Origin: Candidatus Acidulodesulfobacterium acidiphilum
Lineage (GTDB): Bacteria; SZUA-79; Acidulodesulfobacterales; Acidulodesulfobacteraceae
NCBI GenBank assembly: GCA_008534395.1
Contig: SHMQ01000001.1
Span: forward strand, 62,001 to 126,000
Direction: 5' to 3'
DNA: 64,000 nt
A program made the translations under genes and the position numbers. Shown here one piece after another: positions 47,284 through 55,146 of the stretch. How positions within the stretch are numbered: the first letter of the stretch is position 1; each line of letters starts with the position of its first letter. The notes below the pieces were generated by a model that saw only the letters and a list, made by a program, of their open reading frames with translations, searched no databases and had not been told where the DNA came from.

Positions 47284-49038
47284 TTAAAATACGACGGAAT
47301 AAAGAGCATCCAAAGTTTTTTGATTATTAATTTCGCCTGAATATTGCGGTATCGTGAAAAGAGGAATGCCGAATTTTTGCTTTATCGATTCAAGATAAGT
47401 TTCCTGCATTTTCTTCCTACCGTTAAAAAAGCTGTCGTTAAAATTTTCGCCGAGAATATAATTAACGATAAGAAAGGATGTATTAATTCCCGCCGCTTTT
47501 AAATCGTCGTATGCCCTTTTGGCTTCTTCGATAGGGCTGTATTCGGGATAAAGGCAGAGCGAAAATATGGTCTTATTTGTATCTTTAAGTATTTTAACAA
47601 ATTCTTCAAGTCCCTCATCTTTCTTGTCCATTTTGGCATATTCCAAACTGATATATAAAAGCCTTAGTGCATGGCCGGTGGGAGCGGCATCGAAAATTAT
47701 AACGTCATAATCTTTATAACCAAAAAAGAAACTGCTGAATTTTTTAAAAACGGCAACCTCTTCTGTACACGGAGAGTTTAACTCCTCTTCTAAAACCTTA
47801 AGCGATTGTTCGTTATTTGAATATGATTTAAAATATTCGACTGTATTTTTCTTATATTCGCCCAAAGCCGAATCGGGAGAAATTCCGGCAAAATAGAGAT
47901 TATCGTCATCTTCCGACTTTGCAGGAACTTCGCCGATATTTTTTAATCCGGTTATTTTTGCGATATGCCCGGAATAATCGGCGGAAACCACCAATGTTTT
48001 CATTCTTCTGCCGGCGAAATATTTCCCGAACAAAAGGGAAGACACTGTTTTGCCCGTCCCGCCTTTACCCGTAAAAAACAGGTAAAACGGCGTCTTTTGA
48101 GGCGTTATATTTTGAACAAGTTCGTTGTTTTTTTGTTTAATGTCGATTTCATCCGAAAAAGCAATTCTATCTTCATCGAAATTTTCAATCAAACTTGAAA
48201 AAAAGACGGCCAGCGACCTTAATCCCTTGACCTCGTTCTTTTTTAAATTTATTTTTAAGATTTTAAAGCCCATTGAATCTATTTGTTTTAAAATTTTCCT
48301 CTGGTCATCAATAATATCTTTAAATTCCGCCTTGCGGTATAATTCATCCGGTAAAATAGCATTAACTACAATTTCTATATTTGTTACACCGAATTTTTTT
48401 ACTTCGTCTATTGAATTTTTAATTTCAAGCAAATCAAGCTCTTTAGGATGCATTACGAATACGAAAGTCGTAAGTTCATGGTCTTTTATTCCATTTAGGG
48501 CGGTTTTATATTGTTCGTAATATCCGTCTAAATTTACCACGGGCCCCATACATGTCTGTCCTGCTCCTTTTTTGACTTCGTCGATATATGTGGTCCATTC
48601 CATGGGTAGTTCAAGAAGCCTTAAGGTATGAGCCGAAGGAGCCGTATCGAATATAATAACATCGTAATTTTTCTTAAGAAAAAGCTCGGTAAAACTGTTA
48701 AAAAAAGCTATCTCCGAGGTGCATGGAGATTTAAATTCTTCTTCGATAGAATTTAAAACCTCTTCGGGCAGAAACTCTGCGCTATCCCCAAGGATTTTCT
48801 GCTTATACTTTATAACCTCGGCATCCGTATCCATTTCTACCGCGTAAAGATTTTCAAATCCTTCAATCTTTTTTTCGGCGCTCCCTATTTTTTGTTCAAA
48901 AACGTCGCTCAAGTTGGAAGCCGGATCGGTCGAAACAATTAATGTTTTTTTTCCTTCTAGCGCAAATCTCACGGCAAATGCCGACGAGACCGTCGTCTTG
49001 CCGACGCCGCCTTTACCGTGAAAAAAATAATAATGCAT
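47284..49038 (-). CDS. arsA: ArsA-type ATPase (two tandem domains)
   Basis: 584 residues, a duplicated GET3/ArsA fold. Walker A motifs are HGKGGVGKTT (about residue 8) and TGKGGTGKTV (about 324). Signature blocks DTAPSAHTLRLLELP and DAAPTGHALRLLYIS follow. Candidate metalloid Cys are in SPCTSEIAFF and SPCTEEVAVF, plus GQTCMGP. In arsenic pumps ArsA energises ArsB; no ArsB or Acr3 gene is in this window. It is 34 bases downstream of arsD. Confidence 0.93.
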   Translation of the reverse strand: MHYYFFHGKGGVGKTTVSSAFAVRFALEGKKTLIVSTDPASNLSDVFEQKIGSAEKKIEGFENLYAVEMDTDAEVIKYKQKILGDSAEFLPEEVLNSIEEEFKSPCTSEIAFFNSFTELFLKKNYDVIIFDTAPSAHTLRLLELPMEWTTYIDEVKKGAGQTCMGPVVNLDGYYEQYKTALNGIKDHELTTFVFVMHPKELDLLEIKNSIDEVKKFGVTNIEIVVNAILPDELYRKAEFKDIIDDQRKILKQIDSMGFKILKINLKKNEVKGLRSLAVFFSSLIENFDEDRIAFSDEIDIKQKNNELVQNITPQKTPFYLFFTGKGGTGKTVSSLLFGKYFAGRRMKTLVVSADYSGHIAKITGLKNIGEVPAKSEDDDNLYFAGISPDSALGEYKKNTVEYFKSYSNNEQSLKVLEEELNSPCTEEVAVFKKFSSFFFGYKDYDVIIFDAAPTGHALRLLYISLEYAKMDKKDEGLEEFVKILKDTNKTIFSLCLYPEYSPIEEAKRAYDDLKAAGINTSFLIVNYILGENFNDSFFNGRKKMQETYLESIKQKFGIPLFTIPQYSGEINNQKTLDALYSVVF

Positions 49039-49072
49039 TTTATCCTCCGAAATATCTTAAGAACGGTTTAAT

Positions 49073-49399
49073 TTAAGAAGATAAAGAAGAAATATAGCTA
49101 TAAACCTCTTTTTCTTCGGGATATCTCCCGTATGTTAAGACTTTTCCGTTTAAAATGCAGACCGGAAGCGCCGTCTTGCCTTCGTTTTGAATCAAAAGTT
49201 TAACCGAAGGATTTTCAAGAAATTTCTTCGGTTCCTGCGATATCGTCTGCCTTTTTATTTCGATATACTCGCCGAAATCCGATTTTAATTTGTCGATTAA
49301 ATTCCTGACTTTTATAAGTTTTTCGTCTGGATTTGGACCGCAAACGCCAGTAGAACAACATAAAGCAGGATCATAAATCTCAAAAACAATTTTATTCAT
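49073..49399 (-). CDS. arsD: ArsD arsenic metallochaperone
   Basis: 108 residues. The chaperone Cys triad is DPALCCSTGVCGPNPDEKL (Cys14, 15, 20, equivalent to Cys12/13/18 of the model protein). The thioredoxin-like fold ends in NGKVLTYGRYPEEKEV. It hands As(III) or Sb(III) to ArsA. It lies between arsR and arsA. Confidence 0.93.
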   Translation of the reverse strand: MNKIVFEIYDPALCCSTGVCGPNPDEKLIKVRNLIDKLKSDFGEYIEIKRQTISQEPKKFLENPSVKLLIQNEGKTALPVCILNGKVLTYGRYPEEKEVYSYISSLSS

Positions 49400-49441
49400 A
49401 ATTAACTCATACCTCCTTTTTTAAAAATTAATTATGCATAT

Positions 49442-49774
49442 TTAAACGCCACATATTGCATCGTCGCAATCATCGCTTTTAGCTTCTTTTAAATTTTTAA
49501 TTCCAAATAAATTATTATAAAGATTTTCGAGTTCTTTAAATGCTTTCCTGTTGAGAGAATAATAAACCCACTTCCCTGCTTTCCTGCCGTCTATTAATCC
49601 TGCTTTTTTTAAAGCCGACAAATGATGCGAAACCAAAGTCTGGTCGAGACCAAGCGCCTTATAAATAACGCATACGCATTTTTCTCCGTTTTTTAGTTCG
49701 GAAATTATTTTAAATTTGTTTTCGTCGCCGAGCAGTTTAAAAAATTTGTTAAGCATCAACTCGTTATTTGTCAT
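49442..49774 (-). CDS. arsR: ArsR family metalloregulator
   Basis: 110 residues, winged helix. The metalloid site is GEKCVCVIYKALGL (Cys-x-Cys at the ELCVCDL position). The recognition helix is QTLVSHHLSALKKAGL. An extra C-terminal Cys pair (CDDAIC) is present. It heads the arsR-arsD-arsA run, possibly including hgcAB, behind a near-consensus promoter with an overlapping palindrome. Confidence 0.93.
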   Translation of the reverse strand: MTNNELMLNKFFKLLGDENKFKIISELKNGEKCVCVIYKALGLDQTLVSHHLSALKKAGLIDGRKAGKWVYYSLNRKAFKELENLYNNLFGIKNLKEAKSDDCDDAICGV

Positions 49775-49819
49775 ATATTTTTATAAAAAAATGTTAGCTA
49801 AAAGAAATAATGAAAATTT

Positions 49820-49845
49820 AATATATGAATTTATATTCATATATT
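49820..49845. promoter_or_regulatory. ArsR operator palindrome
   Basis: 26-base perfect palindrome (arms AATATATGAAT, central TTAT) directly downstream of the arsR -10 box, where a bound repressor would block transcription. Confidence 0.7.
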
Positions 49846-49846
49846 C

Positions 49847-49875
49847 ATTATAAAATTATGAATATAAGTTGTCAA
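49847..49875 (-). promoter_or_regulatory. Consensus sigma-70 promoter of arsRDA
   Basis: Minus-strand -35 TTGACA (49870-49875), exactly 17 bases, then -10 TATAAT (49847-49852). This is a perfect consensus, as expected for a strongly repressed operon. Confidence 0.8.
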
Positions 49876-49971
49876 TAAAAAATTTTGTTTATTATTTTTA
49901 TTTTTGATAATATATAACATATAAATTAATTTATTTTTATTTTTTTATATCAACAAAATTTACAATAATAT

Positions 49972-50706
49972 ATGAATAAAATATGGCTTTTGCAAAAACT
50001 AAGAATATTTGAAAATATTCCTTCAAAAGATATTGAGAATATAGATAAACTATCTAAAATGGAATATTATAAGAAAAATGATAACATATATTTAGATGAA
50101 CCTTCATTTAGTTCTATTTATATTTTAAAAGAAGGTAACGTTAAAATAACTTTGTCGAATGAAGATGGAAAAGAATATATAGTTGAAATTCTAAAACCTG
50201 GTGAAATTTTTGGTAATTTCGGCGATTATATCTTGAGCAGCCCAGCAAAACTCGATTTTTTAGAAGCAGAAAACGCTTACGCTTTGACGGATTCTCTGGT
50301 TTGTAAATTCAAAAAAGATGATTTCGACAAAATACTGACCTTTTATCCGGATATAAGTAATAAAATTTTAAAATTAATCGGTTTGCGATTTAAATATATT
50401 TCAACTAAAATTATATCGTTAGCATATAAAAGTTTAGATGTTAGAATTGCCGAGGTCTTAATATACCTTGCAAATAATTTTGGAATTAAAGAAATGATAG
50501 AAAAATCACCGCTTGAAACCAAACAATCCTTACAAATTAAATTTAAATTAACTCACGAAGAAATTTCAAATTTGGCAGGAGCATCAAGACAGAGAACGAC
50601 GATTATACTGGATAAATTAAAATATCTTGGAATTATAGATTTTTATAAAAAAAGACTTATTATAAAAGATTTAAATAAATTAAAAGAAATAGCCGGTCAT
50701 TTTTGA
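49972..50706 (+). CDS. Crp/Fnr family transcriptional regulator
   Basis: 244 residues. The cNMP-binding-type beta-roll is at about 20-130 (YILKEGNVKITLSNEDGKEY, then LKPGEIFGN). The C-terminal helix-turn-helix is LTHEEISNLAGASRQRTTIILDKL. It has no Fnr-type N-terminal Cys cluster, so it does not look like an oxygen sensor of that kind. The effector is unknown. It is convergent with the cytochrome gene. Confidence 0.88.
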   Translation: MNKIWLLQKLRIFENIPSKDIENIDKLSKMEYYKKNDNIYLDEPSFSSIYILKEGNVKITLSNEDGKEYIVEILKPGEIFGNFGDYILSSPAKLDFLEAENAYALTDSLVCKFKKDDFDKILTFYPDISNKILKLIGLRFKYISTKIISLAYKSLDVRIAEVLIYLANNFGIKEMIEKSPLETKQSLQIKFKLTHEEISNLAGASRQRTTIILDKLKYLGIIDFYKKRLIIKDLNKLKEIAGHF

Positions 50707-50713
50707 AAAATTA

Positions 50714-52114
50714 TTAATTTAATTTTATCTGTTTTTTCCATAAAATATATTTACTATCTAAATCTTGTTTTAGTGCTTCTGACATTAAAGTTTTAATAAT
50801 TTTAGGCAACCGCTTAATTTTTAAAAATGCCTTAAAAAATCTAACATAATGAGATTCCGGTTCAACAACTACCCATGCCTTAAGATATTTAGCTGCCTTA
50901 ACTAACGGGCGGTCATAAATTAGTTTAGCGGTTTGAAACGGCTTTAGTCGCGTGTCAAAATACTGCTTTTTTAAATTTAAACTAACGCTCCAGCCGATTA
51001 TATAACTTTCAACCGTTTTTTGATAAATTTCTTTTTCAAAATTTTCTTGACCTATGTACAAAATAACCTTAGGTGTCGTATAAGTAGGAAAATCATGTCC
51101 GACTTCCGAATTTTTTAAACTTAGAATTGCATGGACATTGCCGGAATTAATATGAATTATTTTAAAGCGAATGGTTACGGCTTTCAAAACAAAATTTTTA
51201 TTATAAATGCTTTTAAATGCCATTGACCCTTGCGGATTGTGGCAAACCTCGCATGAAATACCTTTTTTTGCATAAATACTTCGTTTCCACTCGCTGTATG
51301 TATTTTCAAACAATTTCCCGTCAAGCCTCCTTTGATCATGTCCAAATTGATGGCATTTTATACAAAAAAATGAATGATTGAATGCATTAGACGGAACAAA
51401 ACCTCCATGCACAATGTTTCCTTCTTTCATATATTTTTTAACGCCGGGCCCGAATCTGCGGTAATATCTGACATGACAGGCGGCGCAACTGACGCTTAAC
51501 GCACCCCTGCCCATCGGTATTTTTAGCATATTTAAAGCGACGACCATCGCTTTTTGCGCTTTTGAGCCATTTTTTAAGATATTCTTTTCCTTCGCCGTCA
51601 GTCCTTTATATCCGCCATGCTCTACATAATATTCGCCGATGGGCGAATGGCAGCTCATACAACTTTCTACCCAAGGCTTCCAGTGTTTTGATGTCATTTT
51701 TTTTAATAAAAGCTGCGCTACTACACCGGCATCCATCGAATGCGCCATTCTTGAATTTTTCCATTCCTCGTATTGATCGTAATGACATGCCATGCAAGAA
51801 GAGGGTGAAAGGGATTTTTGAATCTCGGGCCATTTATACGGGGGTTTCCCCTCATCGATGGGAGTTTTCCAGTAAATATTTAGGAACTTATGGGTATTTT
51901 TATGTGCGGCAAGTTTCTTCAAATATAAATATTTTTTATCGGCATTTTGATTTCTTACATTAACTTTAGCATAAACATAAATGGTTAAAAAAATAACGGA
52001 TGCAAAAAGTAACGGGATTAAAATTATGGGTAAATAAAGTGCGCTGTTCTTCAACCGCTTAAATCTAAAAATACCCTGAAGGGCATGCAACGATTTATAT
52101 TTCTCAAACTTCAC
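50714..52114 (-). CDS. Penta-heme c-type cytochrome, membrane-anchored
   Basis: 466 residues. One N-terminal membrane segment (about 28-49) anchors it on the periplasmic side. Five CxxCH sites are visible: CMACH, CMSCH, CAACH, CIKCH and CEVCH, all in the first ~290 residues. The rest is a beta-rich domain (HAILSLKNSEVGHDFPTYTTPKVIL) without motifs I know. It is a candidate periplasmic electron carrier or reductase. No gene for a partner oxidoreductase is adjacent. Confidence 0.85.
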   Translation of the reverse strand: MKFEKYKSLHALQGIFRFKRLKNSALYLPIILIPLLFASVIFLTIYVYAKVNVRNQNADKKYLYLKKLAAHKNTHKFLNIYWKTPIDEGKPPYKWPEIQKSLSPSSCMACHYDQYEEWKNSRMAHSMDAGVVAQLLLKKMTSKHWKPWVESCMSCHSPIGEYYVEHGGYKGLTAKEKNILKNGSKAQKAMVVALNMLKIPMGRGALSVSCAACHVRYYRRFGPGVKKYMKEGNIVHGGFVPSNAFNHSFFCIKCHQFGHDQRRLDGKLFENTYSEWKRSIYAKKGISCEVCHNPQGSMAFKSIYNKNFVLKAVTIRFKIIHINSGNVHAILSLKNSEVGHDFPTYTTPKVILYIGQENFEKEIYQKTVESYIIGWSVSLNLKKQYFDTRLKPFQTAKLIYDRPLVKAAKYLKAWVVVEPESHYVRFFKAFLKIKRLPKIIKTLMSEALKQDLDSKYILWKKQIKLN

Positions 52115-52253
52115 AAAACCGCATCCTCGTTAAAATAAACAAACCGGCGCAGCATTAAAAATCCGTAACTTTATCTTATATTATATAATCTATAATATAA
52201 TGATAAAGCAAGAAACGGTTAATTAATCTACGCCGGCAATAAACGGCCTTTTT

Positions 52254-52457
52254 CTATTTCATTCCGCCGCCGTTTCCGCAGGGATTTTTCATTTTACTGT
52301 GAGAATTTTTCATCGAGGTTTTTTTCTTGCCGCAGGCATTTGACATGTTTTTGCCGCAAGGGTTTGACATCCCTGTATTACTTGCATTTGCGTTTCCAAC
52401 CGCAATCAAACCTAACATCATAAATGCGGCCATTGTCATGAAAATTAATTTTTTCAT
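52254..52457 (-). CDS. Small exported Cys/Asn/Gly repeat protein
   Basis: 67 residues with a signal peptide (core at about 5-22, cleavage near ANA). The mature part carries the unit N-(P/A)-C-G three times (SNPCGKN, SNACGKK, KNPCGNG) in a Lys/Met/Asn-rich context, suggesting a metal-binding peptide. The same MKNPCG unit begins the mature part of the exported protein at 53961. GGAGG precedes the ATG. Function unknown. Confidence 0.65.
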   Translation of the reverse strand: MKKLIFMTMAAFMMLGLIAVGNANASNTGMSNPCGKNMSNACGKKKTSMKNSHSKMKNPCGNGGGMK

Positions 52458-52575
52458 AAAGCACCTCCAATTAGTTAATTTTTATTTATTATATAACAGT
52501 ATATTTTACTTTACAATTTGGGATTATTATGTCACGATTGTTACAGTCGGCATTTTTTAAAAGGCTACCGTCAAT

Positions 52576-52692
52576 TTATACATCGGGCACAAATTTTGTT
52601 TTAAAGGTTTTCCTATAAAATTCGGAAAGTTTGCTTCGATAAACTTCAAAATCCCTGCCGCACTTTTGGCATTTATACTGATAAATTGGCAT
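52576..52692 (-). CDS. FmdB-like small zinc-ribbon protein
   Basis: 38 residues from the ATG at 52692: MPIYQYKCQKCGRDFEVYRS. This is the FmdB/CxxC regulatory-family N-terminus. Only one CxxC pair is present; the second, found in full FmdB, is missing. AGGA lies 8 bases upstream. An in-frame ATG at 52719 would give 47 residues. It may be a short family member or a degraded copy. Confidence 0.55.
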   Translation of the reverse strand: MPIYQYKCQKCGRDFEVYRSKLSEFYRKTFKTKFVPDV

Positions 52693-52876
52693 TTTTTGAT
52701 TCCTGTCTTTTTTGATCATTTTTTTATTATAACATATTATAATGATAATGAATTTATAAAAATGTCTCTTACGCGACAGAAATTTTTAAATAATAATGAT
52801 AATTTTATTAAACAAATTTTATTATCAATGGTTAAGAAGGAATAATTAGAAATAATTTAAAAGGGGGATTACTTTT

Positions 52877-53347
52877 ATGTTTAGGATTAGATTAATATTA
52901 ATAGCCGCTTCGATTCTTATTTTAGGTTTTAGCTCGGTTTCCGCGTTCGCTATACAAAATTCTTACTACGGCGGATTTTTTAGAAACTATAATAAACCTG
53001 TAAGGATAGTTGCCGGCGTCAATATGCCTGGACAACAGTTAGGAATTTCCATGCTGAATGCGGAACATGCAATAAAGTACCTTAATTCGGAAGGCAAAAA
53101 ATATTCCATACAGGTAGTTTTTTACGGACCCGTCGTAAAGTTCTTAACCGTTTCGCATAAGAAATACAATCGTTTACTTAATATGCTTAGAAGTAAAGGC
53201 GTAAGCTTCAGGGTCAGCGGCAATGCTTTGATGTTAAACGGCGTGAATCCCAAAAATATTCCGCATTTTATAAAAATAATTCCTAGCGGAACATTGCAGA
53301 TTTTTAAAAAAATCAATGAAGGTTATACTTATCTAATCGCAATGTAA
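52877..53347 (+). CDS. Exported DsrE-like protein upstream of the peptide locus
   Basis: 156 residues with a signal peptide (core at about 6-22, cleavage near AFA). The mature domain (VRIVAGVNMPGQQLGISMLNAEHAIKYL, then SIQVVFYGPVVKFL) has the DsrE/YchN fold pattern; VVFYGPVVKFL parallels LVFFGPVEEFI of the cytoplasmic DsrE protein at 56858. It lacks the catalytic Cys of DsrE carriers. A GGGGG site precedes the ATG. It is 93 bases before the first precursor peptide with no terminator seen, so it may be cotranscribed. Confidence 0.7.
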   Translation: MFRIRLILIAASILILGFSSVSAFAIQNSYYGGFFRNYNKPVRIVAGVNMPGQQLGISMLNAEHAIKYLNSEGKKYSIQVVFYGPVVKFLTVSHKKYNRLLNMLRSKGVSFRVSGNALMLNGVNPKNIPHFIKIIPSGTLQIFKKINEGYTYLIAM

Positions 53348-53440
53348 AACTGGAAGAAAGGCATCTCATGCATTATAAGGTGACTCAAATCTGCTTTGGG
53401 AATAATTTTTGCATGTCAATAAAATAAGGAGGTGAAACCT

Positions 53441-53560
53441 ATGAAAAAGACATATAATGTCCCATTATTTCAGGAAATTCCCGCTGAAGAATTTTATAGT
53501 TTAATCATGGAAGATTACGGAATGAAAGATTTGTGCTATTCCTGCAAATCCTGCAAATAA
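53441..53560 (+). CDS. RiPP precursor peptide 1 (CxxCxxC)
   Basis: 39 residues, MKKTYNVPLFQEIPAEEFYS at the start, ending CYSCKSCK. A strong AGGAGGTG site lies 7 bases before the ATG. It shares the leader pattern (K-x-Y-x-x-P-x-F-x-E-I-x-A-E-E-F) with two further copies at 54617 and 56469. Cys32, 35 and 38 form the likely modified core. The radical SAM maturase at 55147 and PqqD-like protein at 56190 are the expected partners. A weak hairpin follows the stop codon and then a terminator-like stem. Confidence 0.85.
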   Translation: MKKTYNVPLFQEIPAEEFYSLIMEDYGMKDLCYSCKSCK

Positions 53561-53960
53561 GCGCGGTCGACGCTATTTTACTCACCCGCCTTCGTCAGCC
53601 TCATAACGAATAAGAAAGGCGGGTGGATTGTTCAAATACCCTTAGCTTTACCATAATTCATCTTGGATCACTCGGAAAAGCAATTTTCCTGCCATTACCC
53701 GCCGAATAAAAGGAAAAAATCTCCTGTCAATAATTTTAAGATAAATTAGCTTTAAGCGGGCGAGCAAGTATAATACTTATTATAAAACTTATGCCTTATT
53801 GTCACTTAAGTGAATTTTACAATCTTTTTTATAAATTATAATTAAATATAAATAAGATAAATAGGGTACAAAACATTATATCGTCAGGAAACCTGCATAT
53901 TGCCTGCAATATAATAATTATAAATTAATATTTAATTAAATGTAAATGGAGGGTTTTACC
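53561..53960. other. Region between precursor 1 and the exported protein gene
   Basis: About 400 bases. It starts with a small hairpin at 53555-53578 and a 10-bp stem at 53583-53592/53616-53625 (CACCCGCCTT), a probable terminator. The remainder is AT rich, with a likely promoter for the exported protein gene and its ribosome site GGAGGG at about 53948. No further ORF with a ribosome site was found. Confidence 0.5.
53583..53625 (+). terminator. Terminator-like stem after precursor 1
   Basis: 10-bp perfect stem CACCCGCCTT / AAGGCGGGTG with a 23-base loop; no long T-run follows, so efficiency is uncertain. Confidence 0.5.
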
Positions 53961-54581
53961 ATGATTAAAAAAATTATGCCTTTCGTATTAGTGCTTTTAC
54001 TGATGTTTTTTAGTTTCGGCATTCCAAAATCAAACGCCGCTATGATGAAAAATCCCTGCGGCGTCAACACGCGCAACGCTCATAACGCAGGAATGGCGGG
54101 AAAGAGGAGTGCCTTGATGAATACGCTGATAAATAGAACCACCTTAATGAAAATACACAGATTGATACCGTTCATGCAGCCTTACATTCATGCGATAATG
54201 ATTATGCCCTTCTTTTACAAGGTATATCCAGGCGCCCATCTAATATTTATGAATAGCAACATTTTAAAACTAACCCCTTACCAACTAAAACAAGAAGCTA
54301 TGATTGTCAAAAAAGTGCTTAGGGAAAATATATCTCTATTGAATATTTTAAATAGGTCGAGAAAAATGTTTTATATGGAGGTCAATAAAAACAATCCAAG
54401 TGCAAGTAAATTAATCAGCTATGAAAAAACATTCGAAAATACGGAAAAAATACTTGGAGAAAACATAATACGCGCACATATTAAGGCTACCCGCTTACTG
54501 ACTGCTTCACAAAGAAATATCCTCCGCAAATTATTAATTAACTGGCCTGTTGTAAATGTGTCATATCCAGTATATCCATAA
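53961..54581 (+). CDS. Exported helical protein within the peptide locus
   Basis: 206 residues from the ATG at 53961; GGAGGG 9 bases upstream decides this start over the in-frame ATG at 53946. Signal peptide core at about 5-20, cleavage near SNA. The mature part begins MMKNPCGVNTRNAHNAG, sharing NPCG with the exported peptide at 52254, and continues as a long, basic, helix-rich region (LTPYQLKQEAMIVKKVLREN). I recognise no family. It is 35 bases upstream of precursor 2, so it probably belongs to the same transcript. Confidence 0.7.
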   Translation: MIKKIMPFVLVLLLMFFSFGIPKSNAAMMKNPCGVNTRNAHNAGMAGKRSALMNTLINRTTLMKIHRLIPFMQPYIHAIMIMPFFYKVYPGAHLIFMNSNILKLTPYQLKQEAMIVKKVLRENISLLNILNRSRKMFYMEVNKNNPSASKLISYEKTFENTEKILGENIIRAHIKATRLLTASQRNILRKLLINWPVVNVSYPVYP

Positions 54582-54616
54582 AAAAATAAAAAACGAAAAA
54601 GGAGGTGAATTAATTT

Positions 54617-54736
54617 ATGAAAAGCAGATATGAAGCACCAGTGTTTCAGGAAATTTCGGCGGAAGAGTTCAACTGCATCCTTATGAAAAACTATGGAAAT
54701 ATAAATTCATGTCATACTTGCAGAGCTTGTTTTTAA
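54617..54736 (+). CDS. RiPP precursor peptide 2 (CxxCxxC)
   Basis: 39 residues, MKSRYEAPVFQEISAEEFNC at the start, ending CHTCRACF. GGAGGTG lies 9 bases before the ATG. It has the same leader pattern and the same Cys32/35/38 spacing as copies 1 and 3, with an extra Cys20. A 7-bp hairpin with a GTT loop (54736-54752) immediately follows the stop codon, then a 15-bp terminator. Confidence 0.85.
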   Translation: MKSRYEAPVFQEISAEEFNCILMKNYGNINSCHTCRACF

Positions 54737-54752
54737 TGCGCAGTTTGCGCAT
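54736..54752 (+). promoter_or_regulatory. SECIS-like hairpin after precursor 2
   Basis: ATGCGCAGTTTGCGCAT: a 7-bp stem with a GTT loop, 14 bases after codon 35. It has the same loop and nearly the same position as the hairpin after the TGA in precursor 3, although codon 35 here is TGC. Confidence 0.6.
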
Positions 54753-55146
54753 ACAAAACTAACGCCTTATCCTTTATGACGACAATATTTCCGAAATAAA
54801 ATAATAAAGGATAAGGCGTCTTAACAAAATCAATTCGTATCAATTTTTGACAATTCGGCACATGATACGAACATGCTTGCCGGTATAAAAAAGCAACCAA
54901 TAGCGATAAGGAAGGCCTATGTTCGTGTCTATAAACATTGTTTCCTTTAACAGTTTTTTTTGAGTCAAAATAAAATTATTTTTACAGTACCGCATATAAA
55001 AATAAAAAAAATAAGTTAGGTTTTAGTGGTATTAAATTTCTTAATCGGGATTTGGGATATTCATTTTTTTTGCAATGTAAATTTGAAAATAATTTGAAAT
55101 ATTTTAGATGAATTGAAAATTTAAAAATATACTGTATTATTTAAAT
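54737..55146. other. Region between precursor 2 and the maturase
   Basis: About 410 bases. After the terminator (54762-54819) it is AT rich. A probable promoter for the maturase lies close to it: TTGAAA, 16 bases, TATTAT (about 55108-55135). No further precursor copy or ORF with a ribosome site was found. Confidence 0.5.
54762..54819 (+). terminator. Terminator after precursor 2
   Basis: 15-bp perfect stem ACGCCTTATCCTTTA (54762-54776) with its complement at 54805-54819. Confidence 0.8.

Noticed and set aside
52735-52805. Fur-box-like TAATGATAAT repeats upstream of the exported DsrE-like gene
   Set aside because: The sequence is extremely AT rich here and the match is partial; I could not separate it from chance.
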